Of a stretch of DNA of 64,000 nucleotides, positions 34,377 to 44,940 are shown piece after piece. Origin of the DNA: Conus ventricosus (Eukaryota > Mollusca > Gastropoda > Neogastropoda > Conidae); the NCBI GenBank assembly GCA_018398815.1, contig CM031596.1, positions 64,445,199 through 64,509,198 on the forward strand, written 5' to 3'. Each line of letters opens with the position of its first letter. The first letter of the stretch is position 1. The notes under the pieces were generated by a model. It did not search any database, was not told the DNA's origin, and saw only the letters and a list, made by a program, of their open reading frames with translations. The translations under genes and the position numbers were made by a program.

Positions 34377-35304
34377 GAGAGACATCAACCAGTTCGGAGC
34401 TGAATCACCTCTGAATGTTGAAGGGGATATAATTTCTTTCATGGCAGTGAGGTTGACTAAATACCTCACAGAAAAATGAGCGCTTGGATTTGTCAATCCA
34501 GAAAAGAGGCACAAGAGTCTGGCCATGCAGAATGTGCCACCATGATTTGGAAACCAGTCCAAAGAGCCAAAGCGGAGGAAAGAGACCGCGACGTGGTGTA
34601 GCTCGATCTGGCAAATGCATCTAGATCAGCTCCACACAAGGTGATTCAACTAGTCCTCAAGATGCAGTATGACCCAAAGAACATGAAACAGTTTGGGATT
34701 TCTTGAAAAGGAGAGGACTAGAACCCAAAAGGCAATGATAGAGGCAGCTGAAAAAGATTTCCATGTGGTTCTGGTTGAGGAGCAACGAAAGTAAATTTCA
34801 TTAATTTGAAATTCCCAACTGAAGACAGATGTCCACATCCATCTAAAAAGAAGCAGTGCCCTTGAGAAACCCACCCATCCAGATTTTGCTGGTTCAAATC
34901 CCAGCAGCACCAGGGAAAAAATGCTGGCAGCAGAAAGACATCAAGGAGTCATGACCAGGATGTGGCCTGGCCCCAAGGAGTTCAGTGCAGAAGCATTTGT
35001 CTGAGGGGGGTTTCTCCTCTGAAGGCAAAGTCTCCCAAGAGTTTCTTTTGACCGAGGCTTATGAAATGTGATGTTTGATTTAATTCAGTAAACATAGTAA
35101 AAAAAAAACTAAAAAAAAAACCCATTCCATTCAGTTATACTTTCCCCATATTTATATATTATAATGTAGAATATGTTTTTGCTTCTGCATTTGTATTTGC
35201 TAGAGTTTATAAATCATCTCCATGTGTTTGTACAGCACTGTTAAAATTGGCTGATTTCAGATTCCAGCAGAGCAGCACAGAACGTATCACTGTCACAGAC
35301 GTAG
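19130..35304 (+). CDS. GNPTG: GNPTG gene, GlcNAc-1-phosphotransferase gamma subunit (gene span)
   Basis: GNPTG is the soluble gamma subunit of the Golgi enzyme that puts GlcNAc-1-phosphate on mannoses of lysosomal hydrolases, the first step of the mannose-6-phosphate tag. Eight exons are assembled from 19130 with matching phases (1,2,2,2,0,0,0), giving about 281 codons. The mannose-receptor-homology domain spans exons 3-6: [57 protein letters not shown] and [16 protein letters not shown], with all six expected cysteines. A charged, coiled-coil-like C-terminal region follows in exons 7-8. Human GNPTG has 305 residues. The last exon is uncertain (35261-35304 favoured). The gene is divergent from TSR3, as in human. 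Confidence 0.9.
19362..19962 (+). mobile_element. L2-like LINE 3' end
   Basis: It encodes [36 protein letters not shown] and [19 protein letters not shown] up to a stop at 19768, then a 3' untranslated region ending in AAATGCGCTATATAAATATT, the conserved terminus of many L2-type elements. The C-terminal frame is intact over 121 codons, suggesting a young, 5'-truncated insertion in GNPTG intron 1. Confidence 0.82.
20010..20432 (-). mobile_element. Composite SINE, 3' body only
   Basis: The reverse complement matches 12690-13150 of the full element with high similarity throughout, but the tRNA head, first body and linker are absent. The element side that should carry the linker instead abuts a long CA tract (20431-20508). 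Confidence 0.8.
20431..20508. repeat. (CA)n microsatellite
   Basis: About 78 bp of CA with a single TAA interruption near 20478. It starts exactly at the truncated edge of the SINE body. Confidence 0.95.
20902..20956 (+). CDS. GNPTG: GNPTG coding exon 2
   Basis: A 55-bp exon after a TTGTTTTACAG acceptor, ending GG before GTAATG. It encodes [18 protein letters not shown]. The MKIVDEP block aligns with the start of mature GNPTG (MKVVEEP in human). Phases are 1 in and 2 out. Confidence 0.88.
20987..21065. repeat. (CT)n microsatellite
   Basis: About 75 bp of nearly pure CT, with a CAGTGT interruption near the end; intronic. Confidence 0.95.
21792..22593. repeat. Tandem duplication carrying part of GNPTG exon 3
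   Basis: Copy 1 (21792-22187, 396 bp) and copy 2 (22188-22593) are nearly identical apart from small indels. Each ends with the intron 2 acceptor and the first 30-odd bases of exon 3 (GTTTGGCAGCAGCAATTTGC). Only the second copy continues into the full exon. The junction shares GCA microhomology. Confidence 0.93.
22154..22189 (+). pseudogene. Truncated decoy copy of GNPTG exon 3
   Basis: A duplicated GTGACAG acceptor followed by the same exon-3 start, which then runs into intron-like sequence (ATGAAAAAGG). If used it would shift or truncate GNPTG. No consensus donor follows closely, which would protect against its use. Confidence 0.8.
22562..22705 (+). CDS. GNPTG: GNPTG coding exon 3
   Basis: A 144-bp exon encoding [37 protein letters not shown], with the first MRH cysteine in HCF. 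The acceptor is TTTTGTGACAG and the donor GTATGT. Human GNPTG has GPVHLFRLSGKCF in the same place. Phases are 2 in and 2 out. Confidence 0.92.
23530..23868. repeat. 65-bp minisatellite, about 5 copies
   Basis: The repeated core is AAAAGTCTGTCTTTTTCAAC plus TTCATATAAGAACCATCTTC and TGCTGGAACTAGCTTGAATT. Copies differ by a few bases and small indels. It sits in GNPTG intron 3. Confidence 0.9.
23930..23958. repeat. Poly-C run
   Basis: 21 C, one A, then more C. Probably length-variable. Confidence 0.9.
24307..24390 (+). CDS. GNPTG: GNPTG coding exon 4
   Basis: An 84-bp exon encoding [20 protein letters not shown] and NPYNGVLG, with an NVT glycosylation sequon that is also present in human (YKYEFCPFHNVTQHEQ). 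The acceptor is TTTGTTTCAG and the donor GTAAGT. Confidence 0.96.
24994..25087 (+). CDS. GNPTG: GNPTG coding exon 5
   Basis: A 94-bp exon encoding [20 protein letters not shown] and [11 protein letters not shown], the centre of the MRH domain; it carries a second sequon (NNS). The acceptor is GTGTGCAG and the donor GTAATG; it ends in phase 0. Confidence 0.95.
25102..25152. repeat. 51-bp exact direct repeat, left copy
   Basis: Identical to 27892-27942. The right copy lies inside a longer minus-strand ORF (27553-27987), while this copy has unrelated flanks. It begins 14 bp after the exon 5 donor. Confidence 0.93.
25350..25939. mobile_element. hAT-like non-autonomous transposon (MITE)
   Basis: A 578-bp element (25356-25933) with terminal inverted repeats beginning CAGGGGTT(G/C)CA, a hAT-type end, and inner inverted blocks rich in TGCGTTT and GACGCAA. 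A perfect 6-bp target duplication TATGGG flanks it (25350-25355, 25934-25939). hAT elements usually make 8 bp, so the length is unusual. It has no transposase ORF. Confidence 0.8.
26373..26630 (-). pseudogene. PiggyBac-like transposase C-terminal zinc finger remnant
   Basis: The minus strand encodes [20 protein letters not shown], then [19 protein letters not shown] and RDYHD. The C-x2-C ... C-x2-C ... LC ... CF-x2-YH pattern is the cysteine-rich finger at the end of piggyBac/PGBD transposases. Nothing of the catalytic core is present nearby, so this is a fragment. The upstream part of the ORF (to 26723) is hydrophobic and not piggyBac-like. Confidence 0.6.
27021..27366 (+). CDS. BED-like zinc-finger ORF, transposon-derived
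   Basis: The open frame extends upstream to 26590, but the recognisable protein begins near the ATG at 27021 with a basic stretch ([18 protein letters not shown]), then [14 protein letters not shown] and [20 protein letters not shown] with RHVATEKH. C-x2-C followed by H-x5-H is the BED-type finger found at the N-terminus of hAT-derived proteins. It stops at 27366 with no catalytic domain. It is probably a truncated transposon gene in GNPTG intron 5; a spliced chimaera cannot be excluded. Confidence 0.5.
27434..27987 (-). other. Unrecognised minus-strand ORF pair
   Basis: Two overlapping frames (27553-27987 and 27434-27616) would form one protein after a frame change near 27620. Notable pieces are [40 protein letters not shown] and a helical [21 protein letters not shown] do not recognise a family. 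It contains the 51-bp repeat also found at 25102. It is probably part of a transposon. Confidence 0.35.
27892..27942. repeat. 51-bp exact direct repeat, right copy
   Basis: Identical to 25102-25152; on the minus strand it reads [17 protein letters not shown] within the unrecognised ORF. Confidence 0.93.
28929..29126 (+). CDS. GNPTG: GNPTG coding exon 6
   Basis: A 198-bp exon in phase 0 encoding [40 protein letters not shown] and [17 protein letters not shown]. It has the last three MRH cysteines; human has VSEPSTCVY and TPLVCHPHALLVYPTL. The acceptor is ATGAGCAG and the donor GTGACG. Confidence 0.97.
29827..29979 (+). CDS. GNPTG: GNPTG coding exon 7
   Basis: A 153-bp exon in phase 0: [20 protein letters not shown], then an acidic/basic helix [20 protein letters not shown]. 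It corresponds to the human GHEKLLRTLFEDAG segment. The acceptor is CTTCCTAG and the donor GTAATT. Confidence 0.9.
29980..31654. other. GNPTG intron 7
   Basis: Unique AT-rich intron. A 23-bp phrase (AGGTTATCAGAAATGTTGCT plus ACA) occurs at about 30212 and again at about 30331, a small local duplication. Confidence 0.6.
31655..31726 (+). CDS. GNPTG: GNPTG coding exon 8 (penultimate, or terminal by read-through)
   Basis: After a TTGTCTTGCAG acceptor it encodes [20 protein letters not shown], a heptad-like helix matching the human CRKAHKELSKEIKRLKG region. A strong donor GTAAGT lies at 31716-31721, so the exon probably ends at 31715 with one base over. Reading on gives three more codons and a TAA at 31724-31726, a possible alternative end. 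Confidence 0.8.
   Translation: MYRRLQQELDQVKTELATLKSKY
31927..32690 (-). mobile_element. Composite tRNA-headed SINE, full-length copy
   Basis: In reverse it shows the tRNA-like head (GTGTAGTGGTTAGCATCACA and GTGAGTTCAATGCC, the latter a decayed B box), first body, a linker rich in CATCATC near 32366-32410, second body and a poly-A-like end (T-rich at 31909-31926). The order matches 12303-13190. It is more decayed than that copy and lies downstream of GNPTG exon 8. Confidence 0.82.
33110..34270 (+). mobile_element. DIRS-like tyrosine-recombinase retrotransposon remnant
   Basis: Broken plus-strand frames give an [19 protein letters not shown] block followed by a cysteine-poor hydrophobic stretch, matching the region after RNase H in DIRS elements. 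At 33650-33830 comes [18 protein letters not shown] and [20 protein letters not shown] plus [12 protein letters not shown], the SAM-like N-terminal domain of DIRS tyrosine recombinases. Multiple stops and frame changes show an old copy. The catalytic R-H-R-Y part is not recognisable. Confidence 0.6.
34344..34374. repeat. Poly-G run, 31 bases, after a poly-T run
   Basis: A T-rich stretch (GTTGTTGTT, then T13) runs directly into 31 G. Confidence 0.95.
34380..34780 (+). mobile_element. R2/NeSL-like reverse-transcriptase fragment
   Basis: Decayed plus-strand frames show [13 protein letters not shown], then [18 protein letters not shown] and, after a stop, [19 protein letters not shown]. This matches the RT block in which many animal R2-like elements have a LDL(A/T)NAYGS-PH motif. 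It contains stops and one frameshift. Confidence 0.5.
35261..35304 (+). CDS. GNPTG: Candidate GNPTG last coding exon
   Basis: A clean acceptor (CTGATTTCAG) is followed by 44 bp that join exon 8 in phase and encode [14 protein letters not shown] before a TAG. The downstream DNA is transposon-poor, with an AATAAA at about 36611, fitting a 3' untranslated region. The predicted protein would be about 295 residues, near the human 305. A rival acceptor at 32862-32872 would give NDRSLLSST and stop. The sequence of this short tail is not conserved enough to decide. Confidence 0.4.
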
Positions 35305-38300
35305 AAGTGGGTTGAGCCAGTGTAACTGTGTATACTTCAAGAGGAATGCTGCGGTCAGAGTGTAGAACTCTTGGAGGAACTGTCTGCAGGGCTTTGTGCT
35401 GTGGTAATATTTATAGGATACATGAGGTCTGAAATCCTGTATTGTTTGTTGGTGCATTATATCTTCTAAAGATGAACATAAGCCATTGTTCTACATCTTA
35501 AAGTTGACACTCAGTGCACTCAAATATGATTTTGTGACCAATATATGAAACAAAAACTAACCAAGTGTAATTTACAGACGTTCTGGTAGATATCTTAAAT
35601 GTAAACAGGCAGATTCGTTACTTACCTAGTTTATGTGTTGGTGTTGAGCAAGGTTTTTGACGAAATTCCGTTGGTTTCTTCATGTTGGGTTGATGTCATT
35701 GGATGATTTATGCCTTTATTAAACTCTGTATCACCTGTAAAAAGGGACAAATTCTTGACCAGCAAATGTACAAGCTTGATGATCTCTTTCTACTCTGCAT
35801 TTACCTTTTGCATGCACTTGGACAAGAGACGTGAATTCACTGTTCTGTATTGCAATGTACCTGAGGAAAGTAGCTCATACATCCTGTTTGTACCATTGAA
35901 TTCTAAACAGTCGGTGAACAACTCAAATAGGTTATTCCAGGCATGGATTGCTTTCCTGAAACCTGTGTCACACAACAATGTGCCCTTGTGAAATATGTTA
36001 TCCAAAGGTAAACTGTTAACAGCCATGGCTGTTTGGAAGCTGGTTCATTGTAAGCCATGCGTGACATGATAAAACTGCCCCAGTAAACACCAGGTTTGAG
36101 TACTTCGCACTGCACCCCCAGCTGCAGTCTAAACTCGGTCTTTGGGTCCAACTGGCTAGTTTTGGTTTCTTGTTGTGTTGCCTTTTTTGTCTCATCAAGT
36201 GGGTCAGGTTGTTTTTAAATGAATTGAATTATAGTATTTTCCCCCTTGTTCAGCGTTCAAAGCAGGACTATCTAGATCTTATCTCCCGTTTGATTTTCAA
36301 AGTGAGGCAGTGCCATTCGTCGTCATTTATGACACGATTACTGGATCAGTATGCATAGTATTGGGACCAACAAGGAGCATATCCACTGCCGATTTCAAAA
36401 GTTATGTGTTTAGCTGAATCATTTTGTTCCCAGTAGATCCATAATATTTGTGTGCATGTGTGTCCGAGACCCTTTTCTTTCCCCAATAACAGATGAACAT
36501 ACATAGATCTGTGTGCCTTTAATTTGCTGTGGGAGTATGAAAATACAATATGTTTCTGATCAGTGGTGTATTTTGGAATCTTCTTTCGCCTCAGCAGTTT
36601 TTAAACTGAAATAAATCATTCATTGAAGGCAGAGTATTCACATACATATCAGAGCTACTGTAAATAGACTTTGCAACATTTGTTTTATTAGGTGTATTTC
36701 AGGGGAATGTAGTATATTAAGCATTGTATTGAATATGATTGAAAGATTATTCCAGTTTATGTTGTAAAGCAGTTCTGTAAGAAAATGTCCATTAAACAGT
36801 TTCAAATCGAACAATTTAAATGTAACTTTTACACAAGTTCTTGAAGGCATTAGTGATTGGTATGACATATATGTGTTCATTTATTATATCTTTGATATGT
36901 ATGAAAAAGCATTTTCTTCTGAGGTCAGGCAAATTATTCATTAATGTAAACATTTAATGATCATTTGTTATCTTTCATTGAACACACTTTATGGTCATTG
37001 TTATCTTGAACAAACTGGGCTCCGTGAAATGAATATTGTTCCATATGTAATTTGTGTGCAAATGTGTGAGAAACATGTTATGACTATTTCCCAAACAAAT
37101 TGAAAAGAGAATAACCAAGTATCATAAACTGTTACCTGGGTGTGTGTGCATGCTCAACCTATATGCATTGTCACATCATTTTACACAGTTGTCTAAAAAT
37201 GCATCACCATGCCCCCTTCTTCTCCTGGTGATTACATGTTTTCAAAACCCATATTCCTGATGCATCTCCTCTCTCACTCCCCTCCGGTCATGTTTTCTTT
37301 CCCTACAATACAGTTCATACTATTGTTTCTCTTCACCGGTTTGTCTGCATTCCGGAGTCCATCAGTGCACATTACTTGTGTGCAGAATGTGTCGTGCTCA
37401 GTAAACCTTTTGGACACAACATTCCCCCCCCCCCCTCACCCCGCCTCCACACACACACACACACACACACATACACACATAACAGTATTTAATTTCCTTT
37501 ATTTCTGGATCTACTTTCAATCACTTAGATTATCTTCAATGTCATTATGAATTCAAATATGCACATAGCACTGAAACTTCAAGCCCAATTCAAACTTTGA
37601 ATCAGGCATGAACCATGCAGAATAAAATCATCTGTTTAGATTGACTTCTTTTCTATTATTAACCTTTTGTAACATTACATTGTTTTACGCTGAAATAAGT
37701 TTTCCCAAGAGGCACAGCAGATGTTGAAAAATAAAAGCTGTTACCAAGATGTTTACTTCTGCTGATTATCAGTCATCTATTGAAGAAAACGAAGGTTAAA
37801 CGCAAGAAAACAAAGGGATAAAAACAGAAAACTTGAAGTGCAACAACCAACTTGTGGCCATATGAAGGCTAGGCGATGAATGCCAAAGGTTTGCTTGTGA
37901 CCCTCAACTGTTTCCAAGAAGACAAACAAACAGCTTTGTTGTATGTGTCCTCCCAATAGATCCCTTTAATTTTGATGCCAGAGAATGAGAGAGGATAGCA
38001 TATTCAAAAGAACACATCATATATTACAAGAAAGCGTCATATGTACTGAAACGCTGATGCATGTACAGGCCATTCAGGAAATTGTAAAATAAGGCACAGA
38101 TCCTGAAAGGTGAAGATCCTAAAACTGCCGCTCAGCTGACATGGTTGTCAACAGTCTTTTTCAACACAAGAGTAATGCTGCAGAAATCATGTAAAAAAAT
38201 TATAGATGTTGACTGGCAAATCATACTGGGATTCTGTCCTATGAAGTGGAAAGGGCCCACTTGCATTCTCGGCCAAAGAGGATCCACTCTACACTATACT

Positions 38301-41300
38301 TACTAAGCTTCTGGACTCTGAATTTGGGAACCATGGGATAATGGGGATGGGATGGGATGAGCAGGGGGCAGTTCTGCATTTGACTGTAAGCGTTTCTAAC
38401 ATTACGTTTCAATTGAAAATGAAGGGTTCTAAAAGAAAATGCATTTTTCCATACAAATAATTGCCAACGTCCACATAACATGAGTTGGGCTTCATTCTGC
38501 AATCCCTGTGAAAAAAAATGACCCCCAAACTCCACACTTTCGTACAAAAGTTTGTGAAATTCTGGATTTTTTCACTGAATCTGGGATTCTAGGAATAATT
38601 TCAAATCTGGGAAATGCCAGAAAAGTTCAATAGGGTTGGCAGCTTTGTTCCATGACATAGTACCTACCCATGACAGTCATCTTCTAAACGACGACCTTGC
38701 AGCAGAAAATATAGCTACTGTGCAACATCCTGTCAACTCTCAGTTTTGTTCCCTATCACTTTTTCCTTTTCCCACGTAAAGAAATGCCTTGCAGGAAAAA
38801 GTTTCAAGATGATGCCGGCCCTACGAACAGCAGTTTTCGGGCATTTCTCACATACACCAAGAGATGCCTAAAGAGCAGCCTTTCTGGAACCATCAAATGA
38901 CTGGAGAAGTGTCAACTGGGGAAGAATACTCTGAGAAACTGAAGTAGATGGTCTCATTCTGCAGGAAAGTACTCCAATAGATCGGTCAGAAATGAAGCAA
39001 GTCTGCCAAGTTCCCCTCTCCTGTTGCATGCAAAGCTGGTCTAGCCACACAACAACCAGCACTGTTTATTAGTTCATAATGCAGATATCCCAAAACATAT
39101 CTACCAAACTTGAACACTTCGCAAAATGAAAATGTGTGAACAGCTATTTTGAATTAGTATGCCATGTGGTAAACACTGGTTATATTATAAGCTTATTTGG
39201 GCATAAAACATTTTTTTTGTTACACTTAAAAATCACACAAAGTCAATAGCATTTTGAAATGGTGGTGTACATTTTCCTAGCTTTGCTGTAAACCAACACA
39301 TTGCATATTCAGAAACATTTACCGTAAAAAACTAGATTTTTTTTTAATGTACTTCCTACAGTGATTCTATGGAAAATGCACCAATGAAATAAGAAAATCT
39401 GGTTCAACAATCCAAGTGAACACATGTAACACATCATTAATCAACAAAATAATTGCATAATACAATACAATTTAAATATGGTGAATGACATAGAATTTGA
39501 AAGATTAAAATCATGCTTATTCATTCTTACAACACAAAAAATATATCAACAGACTGAATCAAACCTAATGAAACAGTTACAGGGTACTGTCAGGAACTGT
39601 GCCAAAAATAAGCTTTAACTGTGCAAATATGTGCCTAGCTCTTCTGCAAGTGGAGCTGAAAAATAACTAATAAGGATATGGCATTTGTTGATATGCACAT
39701 TTCCAAAATGTAGGATCGGCCGATCAGTTAACTAATATGCTGCTGCCGAGATATGAAAATGGGAAAAGGTATTTCAAAGAACTTGTCATTCAAGAAAATG
39801 TGCAGGGTTTCAGGGATTGTCTCTGTCACTTGCATACATTTCTTCCTATCGTGCAATTCATCATAGAAATGCTGACCCTGGATATACACTAAACACTAAC
39901 GCAACATTTACAGGGCTGACAGGCAACTCTTTTCCAGAGGAGGCACAAATGGAAGCAGGAGAATTGCTGTCAGGTCAACACAGTTTGAACAGGAATGAAT
40001 ATTCAAATCAGCCCTTTCAAAGAAATTGCTAAATGTACAAGGAATGAGCAGGTAAATCATTGAGCACAAGCTTATTCCTCCTCATCCATGCTGCTCAAAC
40101 CTTTTTATCACTTGGGTATGTGTGCAAAAAAAGAATAACATTTTCTGGCAACCACTGATCCGAGATTTCAAAGGGTTTTCTTCAAAAGCCACGATAGGAA
40201 AATGCTTCTTTGAAAGGATGGTATCAATGAATAACTTGCACTCATGCCAATGTTCAGCCCAGAAACTCCATGGCAATGTGCCCATGTTACAACTTCTGCA
40301 CCCAGCAGACAAACTGTTACATGCCCAAGTCATCATTTCAACAGGGTGCAGATTTCTGTTTCTTGTCTTTCTTTTCTTGCGCATGCGAGCTACAATCCCA
40401 AGGAAAACTACCCTGGCTTGATCAACTGACTACATGCAGTTCTTTTCTGTAAAATGAAAGTGCAGTTTTCTGGCTGGCAGATTTATTTTTTTCGAGTGCA
40501 TTTCTTGATGGACAGAAGCAACATACTATGGTGAGCACATACTTTTCACAGTTGTTTTTTTTTTTAGACATAATTTTTTCCAAATCACAGAAAATGCTGT
40601 GGTCTTTTGGCGTAAGTCTGATGACCTTTTAAATAATGTCAAAATATCACCAAGATGCTGACATATCTCTTCTGTGTATGTCTCGATCAAGATAAAGACA
40701 TACTGTTCTCAAACCAAGTCTAGCTTCGAGACTTTCTTGAAGCTGACCAATATGAGGTAATAGTTTATTTTCTTGAATGCAGAGCAGTACACAGAGAGAG
40801 AGAGAGAGCCATTAAAAGTTGCTTATTTAAAATCCAATCTCTTGCTATTTAAAATCCAATTTACACCATGATCCTTCATCAAAGTAAACGCAATCAGTTT
40901 GAATTAATTTCAAAATAAGCTTCTTTTTTTTTGCAGCATTCTGTATGTAAGCAACAGCAAGGCAGCTGTTCCTGTCAGCCATGCTGTATAAAGATGATGG
41001 CAATCTGAAAAGAAAGAATCATGTTTTCCTTCTGCCAATTAACAGTTGTATTTATATTTCTTATTTCATTTTAGGTGTAAGCTATTATAAAATGTAATTT
41101 TAAGTGATAAAGATGGTACTTTTCTCAAAGAGATTACAGGAAGGAATGTCTGGCATTTTCGTGTCGGGGGATAAAAATTTTTTCCCCCCTAAACATGTCC
41201 AGCATTTGGCATTAGCTAAAACGTATATAAAAGTATACGTAGTGAAATGGATGAAACGCACTTTAAAAGTAACCTTATGCATAGACATATCACAATAAGT

Positions 41301-44300
41301 TTTGTATTTATGTAGAATAAAACGAAAGGTTTGTATTTACGTAAAATAATTTTAAAAAAGATCGTCATCACACGGAGTCTGTCCTCAAAGAATCAAGGAT
41401 TTACTCATTCATTCATTCATTGCCATGAGCAAAGGATATCAGAAACAACTGGTCAAACATTTCACATGAGGCACCAGGCAGCAATGTAGCAGCAGCCTCA
41501 TTTTTATGGTAGTAGATGATGATACATCTTTTATCTACAAGTCTGTATCTCATCTTGTTTTCAATCGGTCAGATACCCCATTCCTGCTGGGTTGATTACA
41601 AGATCTCTAAAATGTATTTCAACTACGATCAGTTAATGACCAGTTTCTGTACCCTTTTGGTTCTCAGTTTTTTTTATTTGCCAAGTAACTGGATACACTT
41701 TTTTAAATTTCCTTCCTGGGATCTCTGGGGTTTCAGCTTATATTTCATGGGGTTTCATTCTAATGACACTCTCTGAAATTTGACCCATCTACGGAATTCC
41801 CATTTCCTTACCCCTTCTTACTGTTCCCTCATTGTCCATTATCCATAACCTGTTTTGTTAATGAATTCAATTCACATACATTTTGAGGGAATAATCGACA
41901 GGAATACTATAAGCATACTGACCACAACAAAAAAAAAAGGTTTCAGATTTATAGTATGCAGGTGTATACCACACACACAAGATGGATCAAATGCTGGCAA
42001 AGATGAAGGTACAGATCACATCTGTCATAAGTATATCATAAAATGGTTTTCCAGATACACGAATTATTATACTTCATTATTGCTGTAAAGCTATAAAAGA
42101 ACATTTACAGCCTCTTTCATTTAGAATATGAAAATCAAAATTAAAACTACTATGGTCTAAGTTCCCATAGAACTTTTGAGTTTAATGCCACATTTAACAC
42201 ACAAACTCTGATTCCCTCCTAGTCTTTTGGACGAGACTTTTAAACCAAGGTCCCTTGTGAGCATGCACGCATACACAATCTTGCATGCACTTTAAATCTA
42301 ATTCCCAGCTTAAGGAGATGAGAAGACAACTGTGTACTGGTGGCTCAGATGACACAAAATGAAATACATGCATTCTCATGTGTTTAGACATCACTAAAGA
42401 AGAAATATAGACACTTTAAGGCCAGGATGAAAAGCGATTGCACTCGCAAAAAATTCACCAGTGGTGTACCTCAGAGGAAGAATGAAAAGAACTGCTTTGC
42501 AGAATTTTTGTAACATATGCCAAGGAGGTTATGTTTTCATCCATGTCTGTTGGCAGGATAATGTGAACCTATTTTAACCCCTTTCTGACTCGGCTGCTAA
42601 AACAAACTCAACCTGTGGTTTGGGCTCTCTTGAAGGAAACATTAAAAAAAATTTTTTTTAAAGGTATCTGACAGTTAAAGTGTCACAACTCATTTCTTTC
42701 TGTACAGAACTCCACAAAATTTTGTAAACATGTTTGGGAGAGACTGTGGCATATTTTCATACAAATGAATCATAAATTGCTGTGGTAACTTTATGGCAGC
42801 ATACTGAAAATCAAAATAGTGCAAACAAATATATTTTCTGATATTCAGGTACAAAAATATGAAATAAACGTATGACTTACATTACTTTTATCATTCTTGG
42901 ACAGTTGAAAAAAAAAAAATCATCAGCTCCCTTTCACTGTCAAGAGCAAGCTCAGTGTCGCCTAGATTTAAACCACTGAGAACAGTTGAAGCATAGGCAC
43001 TTGCTTTTATACCAATTTAATATGACATTTTTAGATTTCATAGCAATGACAATGAACATTCAATGTTTTGAAGAACTTTACACAGGAGGCATGTAAAACT
43101 TGGTCCTGAACATGTAAATAATTGGATTGGATTTCTTGAAGGATTCCTGTGACACTAGCTCTTTTGAGTTATTTTGCTAGTCAACTGGTACAGCGGCTAT
43201 CTTGTTTTGAGTTGCCTCAGAAGTCTTCCAGAACGAACAGTGTGTCAAAACACTGAACGAGGCCCAGAGACACGCAATGAAGGTCAGATGCAGATTCCAA
43301 TCAAATGGCATATCCAGGATTGTTCAGCAAGACTATTATAAATCACAGTATGCAAAACTTGAGGCCTGATGTTATCAAAACAAGCTGCAAAGATGGAATG
43401 CGTCTGAAGAATTACCTCAGTCAATTTTAGTGTAGATCTGCATGAAGTAGCACGCTCAAGGCCTGTTCACTTCATCAGTATGATTATTACGCATTTTCCA
43501 CTGAGCCTGAACTCTGCAAATTTGCCCTTACAAACCCGTACATGTATGACACAAACTGATACATGTATGAAACAACATATCTTGACTGAATACTTGAACT
43601 TCTAGTGATAGAAAAATTGATATTTTGTATTCTGCATGTTCTGTTTTAAAACAAAATACTCTGGAGGTAACTCCTTCAGTCAGGACCAAGTATTACTTCC
43701 CTTGACAGCAACCACAATATCGTTTTCATTCACGAACTGACTCGGCAGATACATTCAAGATTCACTTGACCTTGACAGAGGTCTGCATTCTCCTAAAAAC
43801 CCCTTCTGGCTTCTCACTGACGACACACAGGATTTCACTCAACATGACAGTACGCATTCTGACTGTGGTTTTCCGACTAATACACTGCAGTGGAGGATAC
43901 TGTACAGCAATGAAGTAGGAAAAGACATGCAAACAGGTAAAGGGAGGAACTGAAGCGCAACAATGAAGAGGTAACAGAAATGCAGACTGACACTGCAGCA
44001 CATCCATACTGTGGTCCTTATACAGTTACCATATTCATAGTGGCAAGGATAAGGGCTATTTGTTCCACACGTATTTAACGATTTTAAATGCAAAATCAGG
44101 CTACCAAAATCTATCACGCTTCACACTAAATGCAGGAAAAGGCAACCATGGTTATACCTTTAACAAAAGTGAAATGGATGTCTGGAAAAAAAAAAAAAAA
44201 AAAACCCACAAAGGCAGCACTCGCACACCCATGTATGCACGCTCAATGCCTTTTCTTCATGCTTATTCACAGCTACACATGTGTGAAATGACATTATCAT

Positions 44301-44603
44301 GAATGAAAAGATTGCATAAATGATATGAGTGAATTTACTAAACAAACATTCACAAATATAACCAAACTCTTGACCAAAACTGTTCATTAAGTTGTTCCTG
44401 TATCTTTTTTTTTTCACACTCCTGCTATTCAAAACATAATGGCCACTTAAAAAAACACACAGGTAGCAAGATCTATAACACAAACTAACATAAATGCAAG
44501 ATTCAGAATTTATAACAAATGATCTAATGTATTTCATACCGGACAACAGCTGACAAAAAGAAAAAAGCACTGTAAGGTCCGGGATCAAAGGCTATGTACA
44601 AAG
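35305..44603. other. Long gene-poor region between GNPTG and the carrier gene
   Basis: About 9.3 kb with no ORF resembling a known protein and no clear transposon. It holds AATAAA motifs near 36611 and 37622, a C run at 37424-37434 followed by CA at 37450-37470, an AG run at 40794-40808, and an ATTC run at 41406-41420. The left part is plausibly the GNPTG 3' untranslated region. The rest is unassigned. Confidence 0.5.
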
Positions 44604-44940
44604 CCTATAGAGGGAGATAATATGGCTTATAGCCCAGCCGTCCGCAAAGGGCCATATCAGGGTTGTCACCACCTTGAAATCAACTCTCAATTCATATTAA
44701 AAAAAACAACAACTAAAGACATACATCCACACAACTCATTAAAACACACTTTCCAAGAACACATAGAAAGTTTCATTAAAATCTTTCCTAAAAAAAAAAA
44801 AAACCAACAACAAAACTTAGATCAGATGAAAAGTATTGATCTCTTTCAGAGATCAAAAAACTACATTGGGTGGGATATCTGAACAAGATTTTGAAGGAGT
44901 CATAGCTCAGCCTCTATTGTCAAAAAGTCTGTAAACATTT
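44604..44940 (-). mobile_element. I-like LINE, 3' untranslated fragment
   Basis: It shares TTATAGCCCAGCCG(A/T)CCGCA and the following CAAAGGGCCA(C/T)ATCAGGG block with 520-570, and continues along the 3' region to about 44940. GAGATAATA at the left edge is a decayed TTATC tail. It is a severely 5'-truncated copy. Confidence 0.82.

Noticed and set aside
34875..34910. B-box-like GGTTCAAATCC near 34890
   Set aside because: No A box at the right distance and no repeat of the flanks elsewhere in the window.
38239..38547. 102-codon ORF and similar ORFs at 40082-40384 and 41104-41298
   Set aside because: Single open frames without family resemblance or splice context, in AT-rich DNA where such lengths arise by chance.
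43455..43490. CTGATGA-AG on the minus strand as a second hammerhead
   Set aside because: No GAAA with a closing stem II and no stem I partner were found.
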